From the NCBI GenBank assembly GCA_012727825.1, contig JAAYGH010000059.1, positions 1 through 18,532 of the forward strand: a stretch of DNA of 18,532 nt, in the 5' to 3' direction. The DNA is from Trueperella sp. (lineage in GTDB: Bacteria; Actinomycetota; Actinomycetes; Actinomycetales; Actinomycetaceae). The position numbers and the translations under genes were made by a program. The first letter of the stretch is position 1. The number at the start of each line of letters is the position of its first letter. This document shows, one piece after another, positions 7,377 through 13,907 of this stretch. The notes beneath the pieces are model-generated. The model saw nothing but the letters and a program-made list of their open reading frames with translations. It did no database searches and was not told the DNA's origin.

Positions 7377-7612
7377 TGCTGAGCGAAGCCTTGGAACATC
7401 TCGTTCGTGGAATCGTGGACAACCCGGACGACGTCGAGGTCTCGTCGCGCAACAATCGTCGCGGTGAACTGCTCGAAGTTCGGGTCAATCCCGAGGATCT
7501 CGGGCGCGTGATCGGCCGTAACGGCCGAACGGCCAAGGCACTGCGCTCGGTTGTGAGCGCTCTTGCTACGCAGGGCTCGGTACGCGTCGACGTGATCGAA
7601 ACCGATCAATAG
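7376..7612 (+). CDS. khpA: KH-domain RNA-binding protein KhpA
   Basis: A 78-residue protein consisting essentially of one type II KH domain. The RNA-binding GxxG loop is in GRVIGRNGRTAKALR. In Gram-positive bacteria KhpA pairs with KhpB (Jag/EloR) and binds many RNAs; in streptococci the pair influences cell elongation and division. The gene overlaps the rpsP stop by one base (TAATG), so translation is probably coupled. This rpsP-khpA-rimM-trmD order is the usual one in Gram-positive genomes. No khpB is visible here, and it normally lies elsewhere near rnpA/yidC. A strong hairpin terminator follows directly, so khpA may be the last gene of the most abundant transcript. Confidence 0.93.
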   Translation: MLSEALEHLVRGIVDNPDDVEVSSRNNRRGELLEVRVNPEDLGRVIGRNGRTAKALRSVVSALATQGSVRVDVIETDQ

Positions 7613-7621
7613 TCAGATAAT

Positions 7622-7653
7622 GTAAAGGACCCGCCGGTTGGCGGGTCCTTTAC
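7622..7653 (+). terminator. Strong hairpin between khpA and rimM
   Basis: A perfect 14-bp stem, GTAAAGGACCCGCC (7622-7635) with GGCGGGTCCTTTAC (7640-7653), closed by a GGTT loop. It starts 9 bases after the khpA stop, and the descending arm carries TTTAC and then TTTG as a short T-rich end. It is the most stable simple hairpin I found in the window. It probably terminates or attenuates rpsP-khpA transcription before rimM-trmD. Confidence 0.8.
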
Positions 7654-7715
7654 TTTGTGGGCACAATATTTCTAAGCCGGCACCGGCAGGTCACCACTGG
7701 GATGGGAGATTCAAC

Positions 7716-8267
7716 GTGCAATTGACTGTGGCAATCATTGGTAGGGCGCAGGGACTCAAGGGGGAGGTCAGGCTCGACCTTCGAACGGATGCTCCAGAAT
7801 TACGCCTCGCCCCGGGCACGATGTTAGAGACAGATCCGGCCGATATGGGCCCATTGACGGTTGCTTCGCGTCGCGAATACAAAGGCAACACGTACGTGCG
7901 CTTTGCAGAATACTCGGATCGGACGGCCGCTGAATCGCTACGCGGCACGAAACTCATCGTCGAGTCCGACGAGGACGAAGTTGAGCCAGACGCGTGGTTC
8001 CCACACGAGTTGACGGGCCTCGAGGCACTCGACCCCGATGGCTACGAACTTGGCACTGTTATTGGACTCGAGTATCTGCCCGGACACGACCTCTTGCTGG
8101 TCCGTGAACAGGACGGCGTGGTCACTCGCGTGCCGTTCGTCAAGGAGATCGTGACAGAGGTGGATCTTGAGGACAACTGCGTGGTCATCGATGCGCCTCC
8201 GGGTCTGTTCTCACTCGAGGACCTCGTGGTGTCTGAAGAGACCGGCGAGATCAAGGACCGCGACTAA
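7716..8267 (+). CDS. rimM: Ribosome maturation factor RimM
   Basis: RimM helps fold the 3' head domain of 16S rRNA and binds S19 during 30S maturation. The GTG at 7716 is preferred: GGGAG at 7704-7708 lies at good spacing, and the product begins MQLTVAIIGRAQGLKGEVR, the usual RimM N-terminus. An ATG farther upstream at 7638 would start inside the preceding terminator and add residues with no family match. The protein has 183 residues: an N-terminal RimM barrel (about 1-90) and a C-terminal PRC-barrel (about 95-170) with WFPHELTGLEA, and an acidic end. Its stop overlaps the trmD ATG (TAATG), so the two genes are translationally coupled, as expected. Confidence 0.95.
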   Translation: MQLTVAIIGRAQGLKGEVRLDLRTDAPELRLAPGTMLETDPADMGPLTVASRREYKGNTYVRFAEYSDRTAAESLRGTKLIVESDEDEVEPDAWFPHELTGLEALDPDGYELGTVIGLEYLPGHDLLLVREQDGVVTRVPFVKEIVTEVDLEDNCVVIDAPPGLFSLEDLVVSEETGEIKDRD

Positions 8268-9643
8268 TGCGCTTCGACATCATCTCGGTCTTTCCCGAAT
8301 TTTTCTCCGTCCTCGATCTATCTCTCGTCGGAAAGGCTCGCGAGCGCGGATTGATCGCCGTCCAAGCCCACGACCTGCGTGACTGGACCGACGACGTCCA
8401 CCGTACTGTCGATGACGCTCCGTTTGGCGGTGGAGCCGGCATGGTCATGAAGCCCGACGTCTGGGGGAAGGCGATCGACGACGTCGCCGGCGCGGCGGAC
8501 GGCGAAACCCCTGGAACCAACGAGGTCCCATCGCGGACGGTCCTCGCGATCCCAACGCCCTCGGGCACACCGCTGACGCAGGCTGATTGTTGGGATTTAG
8601 CCGAAGCCGACCACGTGATCATCGCCTGTGGCCGCTACGAGGGAATCGACGCCCGGGTGGCAGACCACTACCGGGAATCAGGCATGGACGTGTTCGAGTA
8701 CTCGCTCGGAGATTATGTGTTGAACGGGGGAGAGGTTGCCGCAATCGTGCTCATTGAATCTGTTGCGCGCCTTGTACCTGGCATGATTGGCAATCCAGAA
8801 TCTTTGCGTGAAGAGTCGCATGGCGAGCGCGGCCTGCTTGAGTATCCGGTGTACACGCGTCCGACCACCTTCCGTGGTCTTGCCGTGCCTGGCGTGCTGA
8901 CATCCGGAGATCACGGCAAAGTCGCTCGCTGGCGAAGTGATCGGGCACTCGAACGGACGGATGCGCGCCGACCGGACATGATCGCAAACCTCGTCCCGGA
9001 CCAGCTCGATAAGAAGGACAGGGCAAAGCTCGCCGAGCTCGGTTGGGTGGTCGGTGAAGACGGACCACTCGCCGTCGTCGTCGACGAAGCACAGCCGAAC
9101 GAAGCGAGGACCGTCGCCGAGCTCGCAGGGCGACTGTTCCCGCACGCCTGCCCGCCGGGCATGGAGGCTGAAGATATTGCGGACTTCATCGCGAAGAACC
9201 TTTCTGAAGAGCATTTCGACCACTTCATTACGGATCCGAATCACATCGTGCTCGTGGCGCGCGTGGACGGGCAAATCGCAGGCTATTCTCTCGCGATCAT
9301 CCCGACACCGGGCGAGGTACATGATGGCGCTCCGGTCGATGCCGTGATCGAGGGCACCCAGCGAGATGGTCCGCTGGTCTACCTGTCGAAGATGTATATC
9401 GAACCCGCCTGGCGTGGAACGGGTCTGTTCAACATTTTTATGCGTGAAACTCTCGCAGCAATCGTCTGGGCAGTCGATGGCCCCGAACCCTATGTGTGGC
9501 TGGGAACGAACGTCGAAAATAGGCGCGCGATTCGCGCCTACAAGCGCGCTGGCTTCGCACTCGTGGGAGAGCGGGAATTCATCGTTGGTGAGCAGATCAA
9601 CAAGGATGTGACTTTAGCGATCCGTGCGAATATGCCAAAATAG
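8267..9643 (+). CDS. trmD: tRNA (guanine37-N1)-methyltransferase TrmD fused to a C-terminal GNAT acetyltransferase domain
   Basis: Residues 1 to about 255 are TrmD, the SPOUT-fold enzyme that makes m1G37 with S-adenosylmethionine and prevents +1 frameshifting. The trefoil-knot motifs GRYEGIDAR (122-130) and YSLGDYVLNGGE (145-156) are present, as is GLLEYPVYTRP and the closing RTDARRPD. The frame continues without a stop for another 190 residues (about 269-458) that read as a GNAT fold: VLVARVDGQIAGYS, LSKMYIEPAWRGTG (372-386) with the acetyl-CoA loop, and the late motif NVENRRAIRAYKRAGF (415-430). The loop is R383-G-T-G386-L-F, so the last small residue of the RxxGxG/A consensus is phenylalanine. 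Most TrmD proteins end near 230-270 residues. The acetyl acceptor is unknown. Start and coupling to rimM are secure. Confidence 0.92.
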   Translation: MRFDIISVFPEFFSVLDLSLVGKARERGLIAVQAHDLRDWTDDVHRTVDDAPFGGGAGMVMKPDVWGKAIDDVAGAADGETPGTNEVPSRTVLAIPTPSGTPLTQADCWDLAEADHVIIACGRYEGIDARVADHYRESGMDVFEYSLGDYVLNGGEVAAIVLIESVARLVPGMIGNPESLREESHGERGLLEYPVYTRPTTFRGLAVPGVLTSGDHGKVARWRSDRALERTDARRPDMIANLVPDQLDKKDRAKLAELGWVVGEDGPLAVVVDEAQPNEARTVAELAGRLFPHACPPGMEAEDIADFIAKNLSEEHFDHFITDPNHIVLVARVDGQIAGYSLAIIPTPGEVHDGAPVDAVIEGTQRDGPLVYLSKMYIEPAWRGTGLFNIFMRETLAAIVWAVDGPEPYVWLGTNVENRRAIRAYKRAGFALVGEREFIVGEQINKDVTLAIRANMPK

Positions 9644-9768
9644 GGAGACTTGCACATTGGGAATCGGATCCGCCGCAGGGGATTGGTCCCGTCAGCAAGG
9701 AATTTGAGACGAACGGGCAACGCCCGGAAAGCACTCTGACCTGCGCGCAGGGTGAGATGAGATGAGAT
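9644..9768 (+). promoter_or_regulatory. Structured leader region upstream of rplS
   Basis: The 125 bases between trmD and rplS hold several helices. GGGAATC near 9659-9665 can pair imperfectly with GATTGGTCCC at about 9681-9690. CGGGC (9714-9718) pairs with GCCCG (9722-9726) over an AAC loop. CCTGCGCGCAGG at 9740-9751 is a perfect palindrome just before the ribosome-binding region. This could be an L19 autoregulatory leader or a processed intercistronic RNA. I cannot match it to a known family by eye, and no convincing promoter is visible. Confidence 0.45.
9754..9768 (+). repeat. Three GAGAT tandem units forming the rplS ribosome-binding region
   Basis: Three perfect copies of the pentamer GAGAT abut the ATG of rplS. 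The Shine-Dalgarno function must come from GAG within this repeat, since no AGGAGG is present. A gain or loss of one unit would shift spacing by 5 bases. Confidence 0.6.
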
Positions 9769-10116
9769 ATGAATATTCTCGACAAGGTCAATCAAGCGTC
9801 CCTCGTGGAGCGCCCCGACTTCCGCGCCGGAGACACGGTCAAGGTCAACGTGAACGTTGTTGAAGGTAACCGCAGCCGTATCCAGGTTTTCCAGGGCGTC
9901 GTGCTCGACCGCAAGGGCGGTCAGGGCATCAACGCATCGTTCACCGTGCGTAAAGCATCGTTTGGTGTTGGCGTGGAGCGTACGTTCCCGTTGCACTCGC
10001 CGAACGTTGACTCCATCGAAATCGTGAGCCGTGGCCGCGTTCGTCGCGCCAAGCTCTACTACCTGCGTGATCGTCACGGCAAGGCCGCGAAGATTCGCGA
10101 GAAGCGCGAAGACTAA
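9769..10116 (+). CDS. rplS: 50S ribosomal protein L19
   Basis: L19 lies at the 30S-50S interface and contributes to intersubunit bridges. The 115 residues match the family along their full length. Recognisable segments are [18 protein letters not shown] at the N-terminus, [52 protein letters not shown] and [21 protein letters not shown] at the end. The ATG directly follows the GAGAT repeat. A terminator follows 11 bases downstream, so rplS is the last gene of the rpsP/rimM-trmD region or is transcribed with its own leader. Confidence 0.97.
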   Translation: MNILDKVNQASLVERPDFRAGDTVKVNVNVVEGNRSRIQVFQGVVLDRKGGQGINASFTVRKASFGVGVERTFPLHSPNVDSIEIVSRGRVRRAKLYYLRDRHGKAAKIREKRED

Positions 10117-10127
10117 AGTCTTTAACG

Positions 10128-10154
10128 AGAAGCGCCCTCCGGGGCGCTTCTTTT
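10128..10154 (+). terminator. Intrinsic terminator after rplS
   Basis: AGAAGCGCCC (10128-10137) pairs perfectly with GGGCGCTTCT (10142-10151) around a TCCG loop and runs into TTTT at 10151-10154. This is a textbook Rho-independent terminator. Confidence 0.9.
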
Positions 10155-10218
10155 ATGCCAGAATGCCACGATTTCTATGACTGAGTTACAGGGTGAAAAT
10201 GTGACACACATGAGATCT

Positions 10219-10247
10219 TGGCGTTCTGTGTCTGGACCTGCCATAGG
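10219..10247 (+). promoter_or_regulatory. Candidate lepB promoter
   Basis: TTGGCG at 10219-10224, a 17-base spacer and CATAGG at 10242-10247 form a reasonable sigma-70-type pair. The -10 could also be TAGGCT at 10244-10249. It sits between the rplS terminator and lepB, where a new promoter is needed, and gives a leader of about 40 bases. Confidence 0.45.
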
Positions 10248-10256
10248 CTAGAGTTT

Positions 10257-10286
10257 CTAGTTGCGGAAAGGCTAGTTGCGGAAAGG
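10257..10286 (+). repeat. Perfect 15-bp tandem duplication in the lepB leader
   Basis: CTAGTTGCGGAAAGG occurs at 10257-10271 and again, without a gap, at 10272-10286. The second copy runs into GAGG and supplies the start of the AGGGAGG ribosome-binding site (10284-10290) four bases before the lepB ATG. The perfect identity suggests a recent duplication or one kept by selection. Confidence 0.9.
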
Positions 10287-10294
10287 GAGGTGCG

Positions 10295-11101
10295 ATGGAC
10301 GGGCACGAACACGATCAGAATATGCCACCGTCTTACCCACCTGGTGCTTCGCACGGGTCGAGTGCTGACGATGAGTATGTGGCCCGGCACCAGAAAGTCG
10401 ACAGCGAGGGCTACCCGTCAAAATCCTCGAGGCTCAGTTCGTTTGCGCTTGAGTTCGTGACGATCATTGCCGTTGCCCTCCTCATTTCCGTCATCACCAA
10501 GACGTTCTTTGCCCAAGCGTTTGCGATACCGTCCGAATCGATGGAAGACACGCTCATTCCCGGCGATCGCATTTTGGTTAACAAACTTGCCGATGATGAG
10601 GACGATCTGGCCCGCGGAGACCTCGTCGTGTTTGTCGATCCCGGTAACTGGCTCGACGATATCCCTGAGCCAGATGTTCCTGGCTGGCAGCAGATCCTCA
10701 TTGACATGGGCGAAGCGATCGGCCTCGTGCCTCAAAATGTGGGTGACCACCTCGTGAAGCGCATCATCGGTATGCCTGGCGACCAAGTGACGTGCTGTAA
10801 CGACGAGGGCCTGATCACCGTTAATGGGGAGGCGATTCGGGAAACCTATGTCAAGCCGGGCGTCGCGGCGTCGAATACGACATTCGACGTGATCGTTCCC
10901 GAAGGTCACGTGTGGGTTCTCGGAGACAATCGCAACCGATCGAAGGATGCTCGCTTCCACCAGCAAGCTTCGGGATTTGGCTTCGTGCCGATGTCGAGTA
11001 TCGAGGGCCGGGCGTGGCTAACGGTTTACCCGCTAGATCGTTTCGGCACGATTCCATCGGCCACTCACGTGTTTGAGAACGTCCCCGTCCCAGAGCGTTA
11101 G
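10295..11101 (+). CDS. lepB: Signal peptidase I
   Basis: This membrane serine protease cleaves signal peptides from Sec- and Tat-exported proteins on the outer face of the membrane. The 268 residues begin with a cytoplasmic, His- and Pro-containing hydrophilic stretch of about 50 residues. A single transmembrane helix (about 52-72) follows. The catalytic serine is S82 in PSESMEDTL, and the general-base lysine is K155 in LVKRIIGMPGDQV. The family box GDNRNRSKDAR is near the C-terminus. The ATG has a strong GGGAGG site. rnhB follows after 23 bases. The lepB-rnhB linkage downstream of rplS is conserved in actinobacteria. A pair of cysteines (CC, about residue 168) lies between boxes and may be structural. 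Confidence 0.96.
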   Translation: MDGHEHDQNMPPSYPPGASHGSSADDEYVARHQKVDSEGYPSKSSRLSSFALEFVTIIAVALLISVITKTFFAQAFAIPSESMEDTLIPGDRILVNKLADDEDDLARGDLVVFVDPGNWLDDIPEPDVPGWQQILIDMGEAIGLVPQNVGDHLVKRIIGMPGDQVTCCNDEGLITVNGEAIRETYVKPGVAASNTTFDVIVPEGHVWVLGDNRNRSKDARFHQQASGFGFVPMSSIEGRAWLTVYPLDRFGTIPSATHVFENVPVPER

Positions 11102-11124
11102 TCGGGCGGTTTCGAACGAACATC

Positions 11125-11805
11125 ATGATCGCACCAGACCGGGTACTAGAACGCGAGCTCCTCGCTTTGCTCGATGCTCAATGCGATGGACTCGTCTACC
11201 TAGCCGGTGTTGACGAAGTAGGTAGAGGAGCGCTGGCCGGCCCGGCGTCCGTTGGCATTGCCCTTGTATCAGTGACGACGACGGACGAGTTCCCGGTTGG
11301 TCTTCGCGATTCAAAACTGATGAGCCCCCTCGCACGCATGAAGGCCGTGGCCGGCGTGTGTGAGTGGGTGGATGCCGCCGCCGTCGGGCACGCAGGACCG
11401 GAGGCTGTCAATGAGTGGGGTGTGATCGGCGCGCTACGGATTGCGGCTGCGAACGCACTCGCGCAACTTGAGGGATACAAAATTGGTGGTGTGTTGCTCG
11501 ACGGCGTGCACGATTGGTGGACGACCGACGGGCTTCCCCTCGGCCCCCAACTCCCGCCGTACCCCGTGAGAACTGAGGTTAAGGGTGACGCCAGATGCGC
11601 TGTCGTCGCCGCCGCCTCGGTCTTGGCGAAGGTCGCACGCGACGAGCTGATGATCGAGCTCGCGAAGGACTATCCGGGTTACGATTGGGAACGAAACAAG
11701 GGTTACTCCTCGGCTCGCCACATCGAGGGGCTGACAACCTTGGGAGTAAGTGCGCAGCACCGCACGTCGTGGAAGTTACCGGGGATAGAACAGGGGCTCA
11801 CGTGA
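11125..11805 (+). CDS. rnhB: Ribonuclease HII
   Basis: RNase HII removes ribonucleotides from DNA and RNA from RNA:DNA hybrids. The 226 residues carry the acidic active site: D30 and E31 in AGVDEVGRGALAGP, D126 in VLLDG and D155 in VKGDARC. The box AAASVLAKVARDELM and the substrate-sensing GRG loop are also present. The chosen ATG gives a normal N-terminus, though no strong Shine-Dalgarno sequence is visible in the 23-base gap after lepB, so coupling with lepB is possible. The stop overlaps the GTG start of the next gene (GTGA). Confidence 0.96.
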   Translation: MIAPDRVLERELLALLDAQCDGLVYLAGVDEVGRGALAGPASVGIALVSVTTTDEFPVGLRDSKLMSPLARMKAVAGVCEWVDAAAVGHAGPEAVNEWGVIGALRIAAANALAQLEGYKIGGVLLDGVHDWWTTDGLPLGPQLPPYPVRTEVKGDARCAVVAAASVLAKVARDELMIELAKDYPGYDWERNKGYSSARHIEGLTTLGVSAQHRTSWKLPGIEQGLT

Positions 11806-12113
11806 GCGAACTAGAAGACTACGAAACGAATGCTGAACTGGCGCTGTACCGCGAATATCGCGATGTTGCGAGCCTGTTTCGTTTCGTCGTGGAGACCGAG
11901 CGACGGTTCTATCTGGCTAACGACGTCGATGTGAAAGTTCGCGCTTCAGCGGCCGGTGACGTCTTTTTTGAAGTGACGATCACCGATGCGTGGGTGTGGG
12001 ATATTTTCCGGGCGTCCCGCTTCATTCGAGGAGCGCGCATCGTGACGTTCAAGGACGTTAACGTAGAAGAGCTCAACAAGCCTGATATTTCGCGCGAGCT
12101 CAATCTTGATTGA
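11802..12113 (+). CDS. DUF2469 family protein (actinobacterial conserved, function unknown)
   Basis: A 103-residue acidic protein typical of actinobacteria, where it follows rnhB (the Rv2901c position in M. tuberculosis, from memory). Conserved segments seen are LALYREYRDVASLF, VVETERRFYLANDVDVKVR, FEVTITDAWVWDIFR and VTFKDVNVEELNKPD. No signal peptide or membrane helix is visible. The GTG at 11802 overlaps the rnhB stop by the GTGA arrangement, and the N-terminus then reads MSELEDYETNAELALY, matching the family. The same frame is open farther upstream, but those residues lie inside rnhB and have no family match. The biochemical role is not known to me. Confidence 0.93.
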   Translation: MSELEDYETNAELALYREYRDVASLFRFVVETERRFYLANDVDVKVRASAAGDVFFEVTITDAWVWDIFRASRFIRGARIVTFKDVNVEELNKPDISRELNLD

Positions 12114-12117
12114 GCCT

Positions 12118-12150
12118 CACTCACGGTGATCACTGGCTGCGTGGGGAGTG
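12118..12150. terminator. Weak bidirectional hairpin between convergent DUF2469 gene and mgtE
   Basis: CACTC at 12118-12122 followed by ACG can pair with CGTGGG and GAGTG at 12146-12150, with a three-base bulge on one side. It starts just after the DUF2469 stop and lies 30 bases from the mgtE stop on the other strand. No T-tract is present. The whole 66-base gap holds nothing else I can identify. Confidence 0.3.
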
Positions 12151-12179
12151 CGACCTTTCCAGAGGTATTCTTCTCTACG

Positions 12180-13544
12180 TCAAATGCCGAGGACGGCCTG
12201 TGCGACGAGGAAGTAGATGATGAGTCCGGCCGCATCGACGAAGGTCGTGATGAATGGGTTGGAAAATACGGCAGGGTCTACCCGGAGCGCGTGTGCCACG
12301 ATCGGCATGATGCCGCCAACGGTCGCAGCCATTGAACACACTGCAAAAAGCGTTATCCCAATGATCAACCCGATGTGTGGTTCGTAGACCAGAGCCGTGA
12401 CCACTCCGCCGATGAGGCCTAGCAGAGTGCCGAGGCCCGCGCCGACGACTAACTCCCGAAGGAGCACTTTCCACACGTCTCGCGGTAGGACATCGCCGAG
12501 GGCGAGAGCGCGAGTGATCGTGGTCGCCGCCTGATTTCCTGTGTTACCCCCTGTGCCGATCAGTAACGGGACGAACAGTGCCAACACTGTGACCTGCGCG
12601 AGGGTTGCCTCAAAAATGGACAGCACTTGCACGGTGAGTGTCGCACCAATGGCGAGGACGAGAAGCCAGACAACTCGGGTGCTCACTAGCCTGCGCAGTG
12701 GTGTCGCGAAGTATGAACGGCGCAGTGGTTCAACACCGCCCTGGCGTGCGGCATCCTCAGTTTCCTCGTGCTGAAGAATCTTCGCCGCATCGTCGATGGT
12801 GAGCACGCCAACAAGTCTTGACTCTTTGTCGACGATGGGGAGCGCAAGATGTCCGAGATTTGCACACATTCGTGCGGCTGCTTCGGCAGACCTATATGCA
12901 ATGACCATGTCTGGATCCTGCATGACATCAGACACCTGCGACTCTGGCTCTGCCCGTAGGAGGTCGCGCAGGCTAATGATCCCGACAACACGGCGGGAAT
13001 CGTCGAGGACAGGCAACGTATAAATCGTTTCCGCTTCGTCAATTCGCGCTCGCACACGCGCCAGGGCGTCCGATACGGTGGAATCTGCTTTCGCCGTGAC
13101 ATATTCCGGAGTCATACGTCGGCCGACTGAACCCTTGGGGTAACCGAGCATTTCGGCAGTGAGGTGGCGCTCCTTCAGTGTGAGACCTTGCAAGAGTCGA
13201 GAGGCCAGTGCTGCGGGGAGCTCATCGAGTAGCCATACTCGATCATCCGGATCGAGATTTGCGAAGATCGCAGTGACCTCAGCATCCTGCAATCCGCGAA
13301 TGAGGTCGCTCTGCATGGCTGGGGAGAGCAACTCAAATACCTCGATTGCCCGGTCTTTCGACAACAGCCGATACACGATTGCCTGTTGCTCGACCGACAA
13401 CCGTTTGAGGAGTGACGTGATCTGCTCGGGTGTCGCCGGTGCTAACGCATCAGCGAGTGTCGTCAGATCGGCTGTCGTGATGAGCGGGGGCACGATCTCG
13501 AAAAGCTCATGATTGCGAAGAGCCGTGTCTGAAGTGGCGTTCAT
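12180..13544 (-). CDS. mgtE: Magnesium transporter MgtE
   Basis: A Mg2+ channel/transporter of the cytoplasmic membrane, gated by intracellular Mg2+. The 454 residues follow the family plan: a helical N domain with short superhelical repeats (about 20-125), two CBS domains (about 130-255), a plug helix, and five transmembrane segments from about 280. The pore signature PLLIGTGGNTGNQAATT lies at about residue 325-341. I place the start at the ATG ending at 13544 because AGGA lies 8 bases upstream on the minus strand. An in-frame ATG at 13577 would add 11 residues but has no ribosome-binding site. The gene is opposite in strand to its neighbours. In M. tuberculosis this position between DUF2469 and yraN holds other genes, so mgtE looks like a lineage-specific insertion into a conserved order. 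Confidence 0.94.
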   Translation of the reverse strand: MNATSDTALRNHELFEIVPPLITTADLTTLADALAPATPEQITSLLKRLSVEQQAIVYRLLSKDRAIEVFELLSPAMQSDLIRGLQDAEVTAIFANLDPDDRVWLLDELPAALASRLLQGLTLKERHLTAEMLGYPKGSVGRRMTPEYVTAKADSTVSDALARVRARIDEAETIYTLPVLDDSRRVVGIISLRDLLRAEPESQVSDVMQDPDMVIAYRSAEAAARMCANLGHLALPIVDKESRLVGVLTIDDAAKILQHEETEDAARQGGVEPLRRSYFATPLRRLVSTRVVWLLVLAIGATLTVQVLSIFEATLAQVTVLALFVPLLIGTGGNTGNQAATTITRALALGDVLPRDVWKVLLRELVVGAGLGTLLGLIGGVVTALVYEPHIGLIIGITLFAVCSMAATVGGIMPIVAHALRVDPAVFSNPFITTFVDAAGLIIYFLVAQAVLGI

Positions 13545-13898
13545 ACCAGTGTCCTTTGAGAACGAGGATGCGGCCATTATCTATATTTCGCATCCAGATG
13601 GGTTGGAGTCCTCGCGCACGGGAAACTCATCACGATTTAGCGTAGAGCCGGATCGTCATGCGAAATGGGCGAGGTGATACAAGATCGATAGCGAGAACTG
13701 TCGCTGCTCACTCGCCTCACCCCCTCGCACTGTTATGCCGATCGTGCCAATCTTACCAGTCACCCTGAGCTGGGTATTCATTCGTTGGGGCCCTAGGCGG
13801 AGATCGAAACTTTCTCCACAGCGGATGAGATGTCAGATTCTGAAGAGATCAGGAGGATAACTTTTCGAGCGTGGCATCGGTTTTGGTGAAATCTCTAT
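13545..13898 (-). promoter_or_regulatory. Long upstream region of mgtE with nested inverted repeats (candidate leader RNA)
   Basis: This 354-base stretch between mgtE and the divergent yraN has no gene. Read on the minus strand it holds GGCGAGTGA (in the 13708-13720 area), which can pair with TCACCTCGCC (about 13668-13677) with one bulge. Inside that stem lies AGCGA-CAGTTC-TCGCT (about 13689-13704). Farther down, ACGAT and ATCGT pair over 15 bases (about 13630-13656). GGCTCTACG occurs in that loop. A Mg2+-responsive leader would make sense here, but I could not match the M-box consensus. A promoter is not clear, so transcription of this stretch is assumed. Confidence 0.35.
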
Positions 13899-13907
13899 AT
13901 GACACAC
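13895..13907 (+). promoter_or_regulatory. Candidate -10 box of yraN, possible leaderless start
   Basis: CTATAT at 13895-13900 (or TATATG one base on) is a good -10 box, and the base 8 downstream is the A of an ATG at 13908. No clear Shine-Dalgarno sequence precedes any of the first three in-frame ATGs (13899, 13908, 13917), except a marginal GGTGA near 13885. The -35 region (TGGCAT near 13872) is weak. If the box is real, translation would start at 13908 on a leaderless message. Confidence 0.35.

Noticed and set aside
7638..7715. Upstream ATG that would extend rimM by 26 residues
   Set aside because: It begins inside the terminator hairpin loop and adds residues unlike RimM; GTG at 7716 has a good ribosome-binding site and the family N-terminus.
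11595..11801. Upstream in-frame extension of the DUF2469 gene
   Set aside because: It lies entirely within rnhB in another frame; the GTGA overlap start at 11802 gives the family N-terminus.
13545..13577. Longer mgtE start (ATG ending at 13577)
   Set aside because: No ribosome-binding site precedes it, while AGGA stands before the ATG ending at 13544.
13545..13898. M-box (ykoK) magnesium riboswitch before mgtE
   Set aside because: Fragments such as GGTGAGGC and GCTCTACG are reminiscent, but the CGCTGCTGCCC-type core and the later conserved segments are missing, so I only call a candidate leader.
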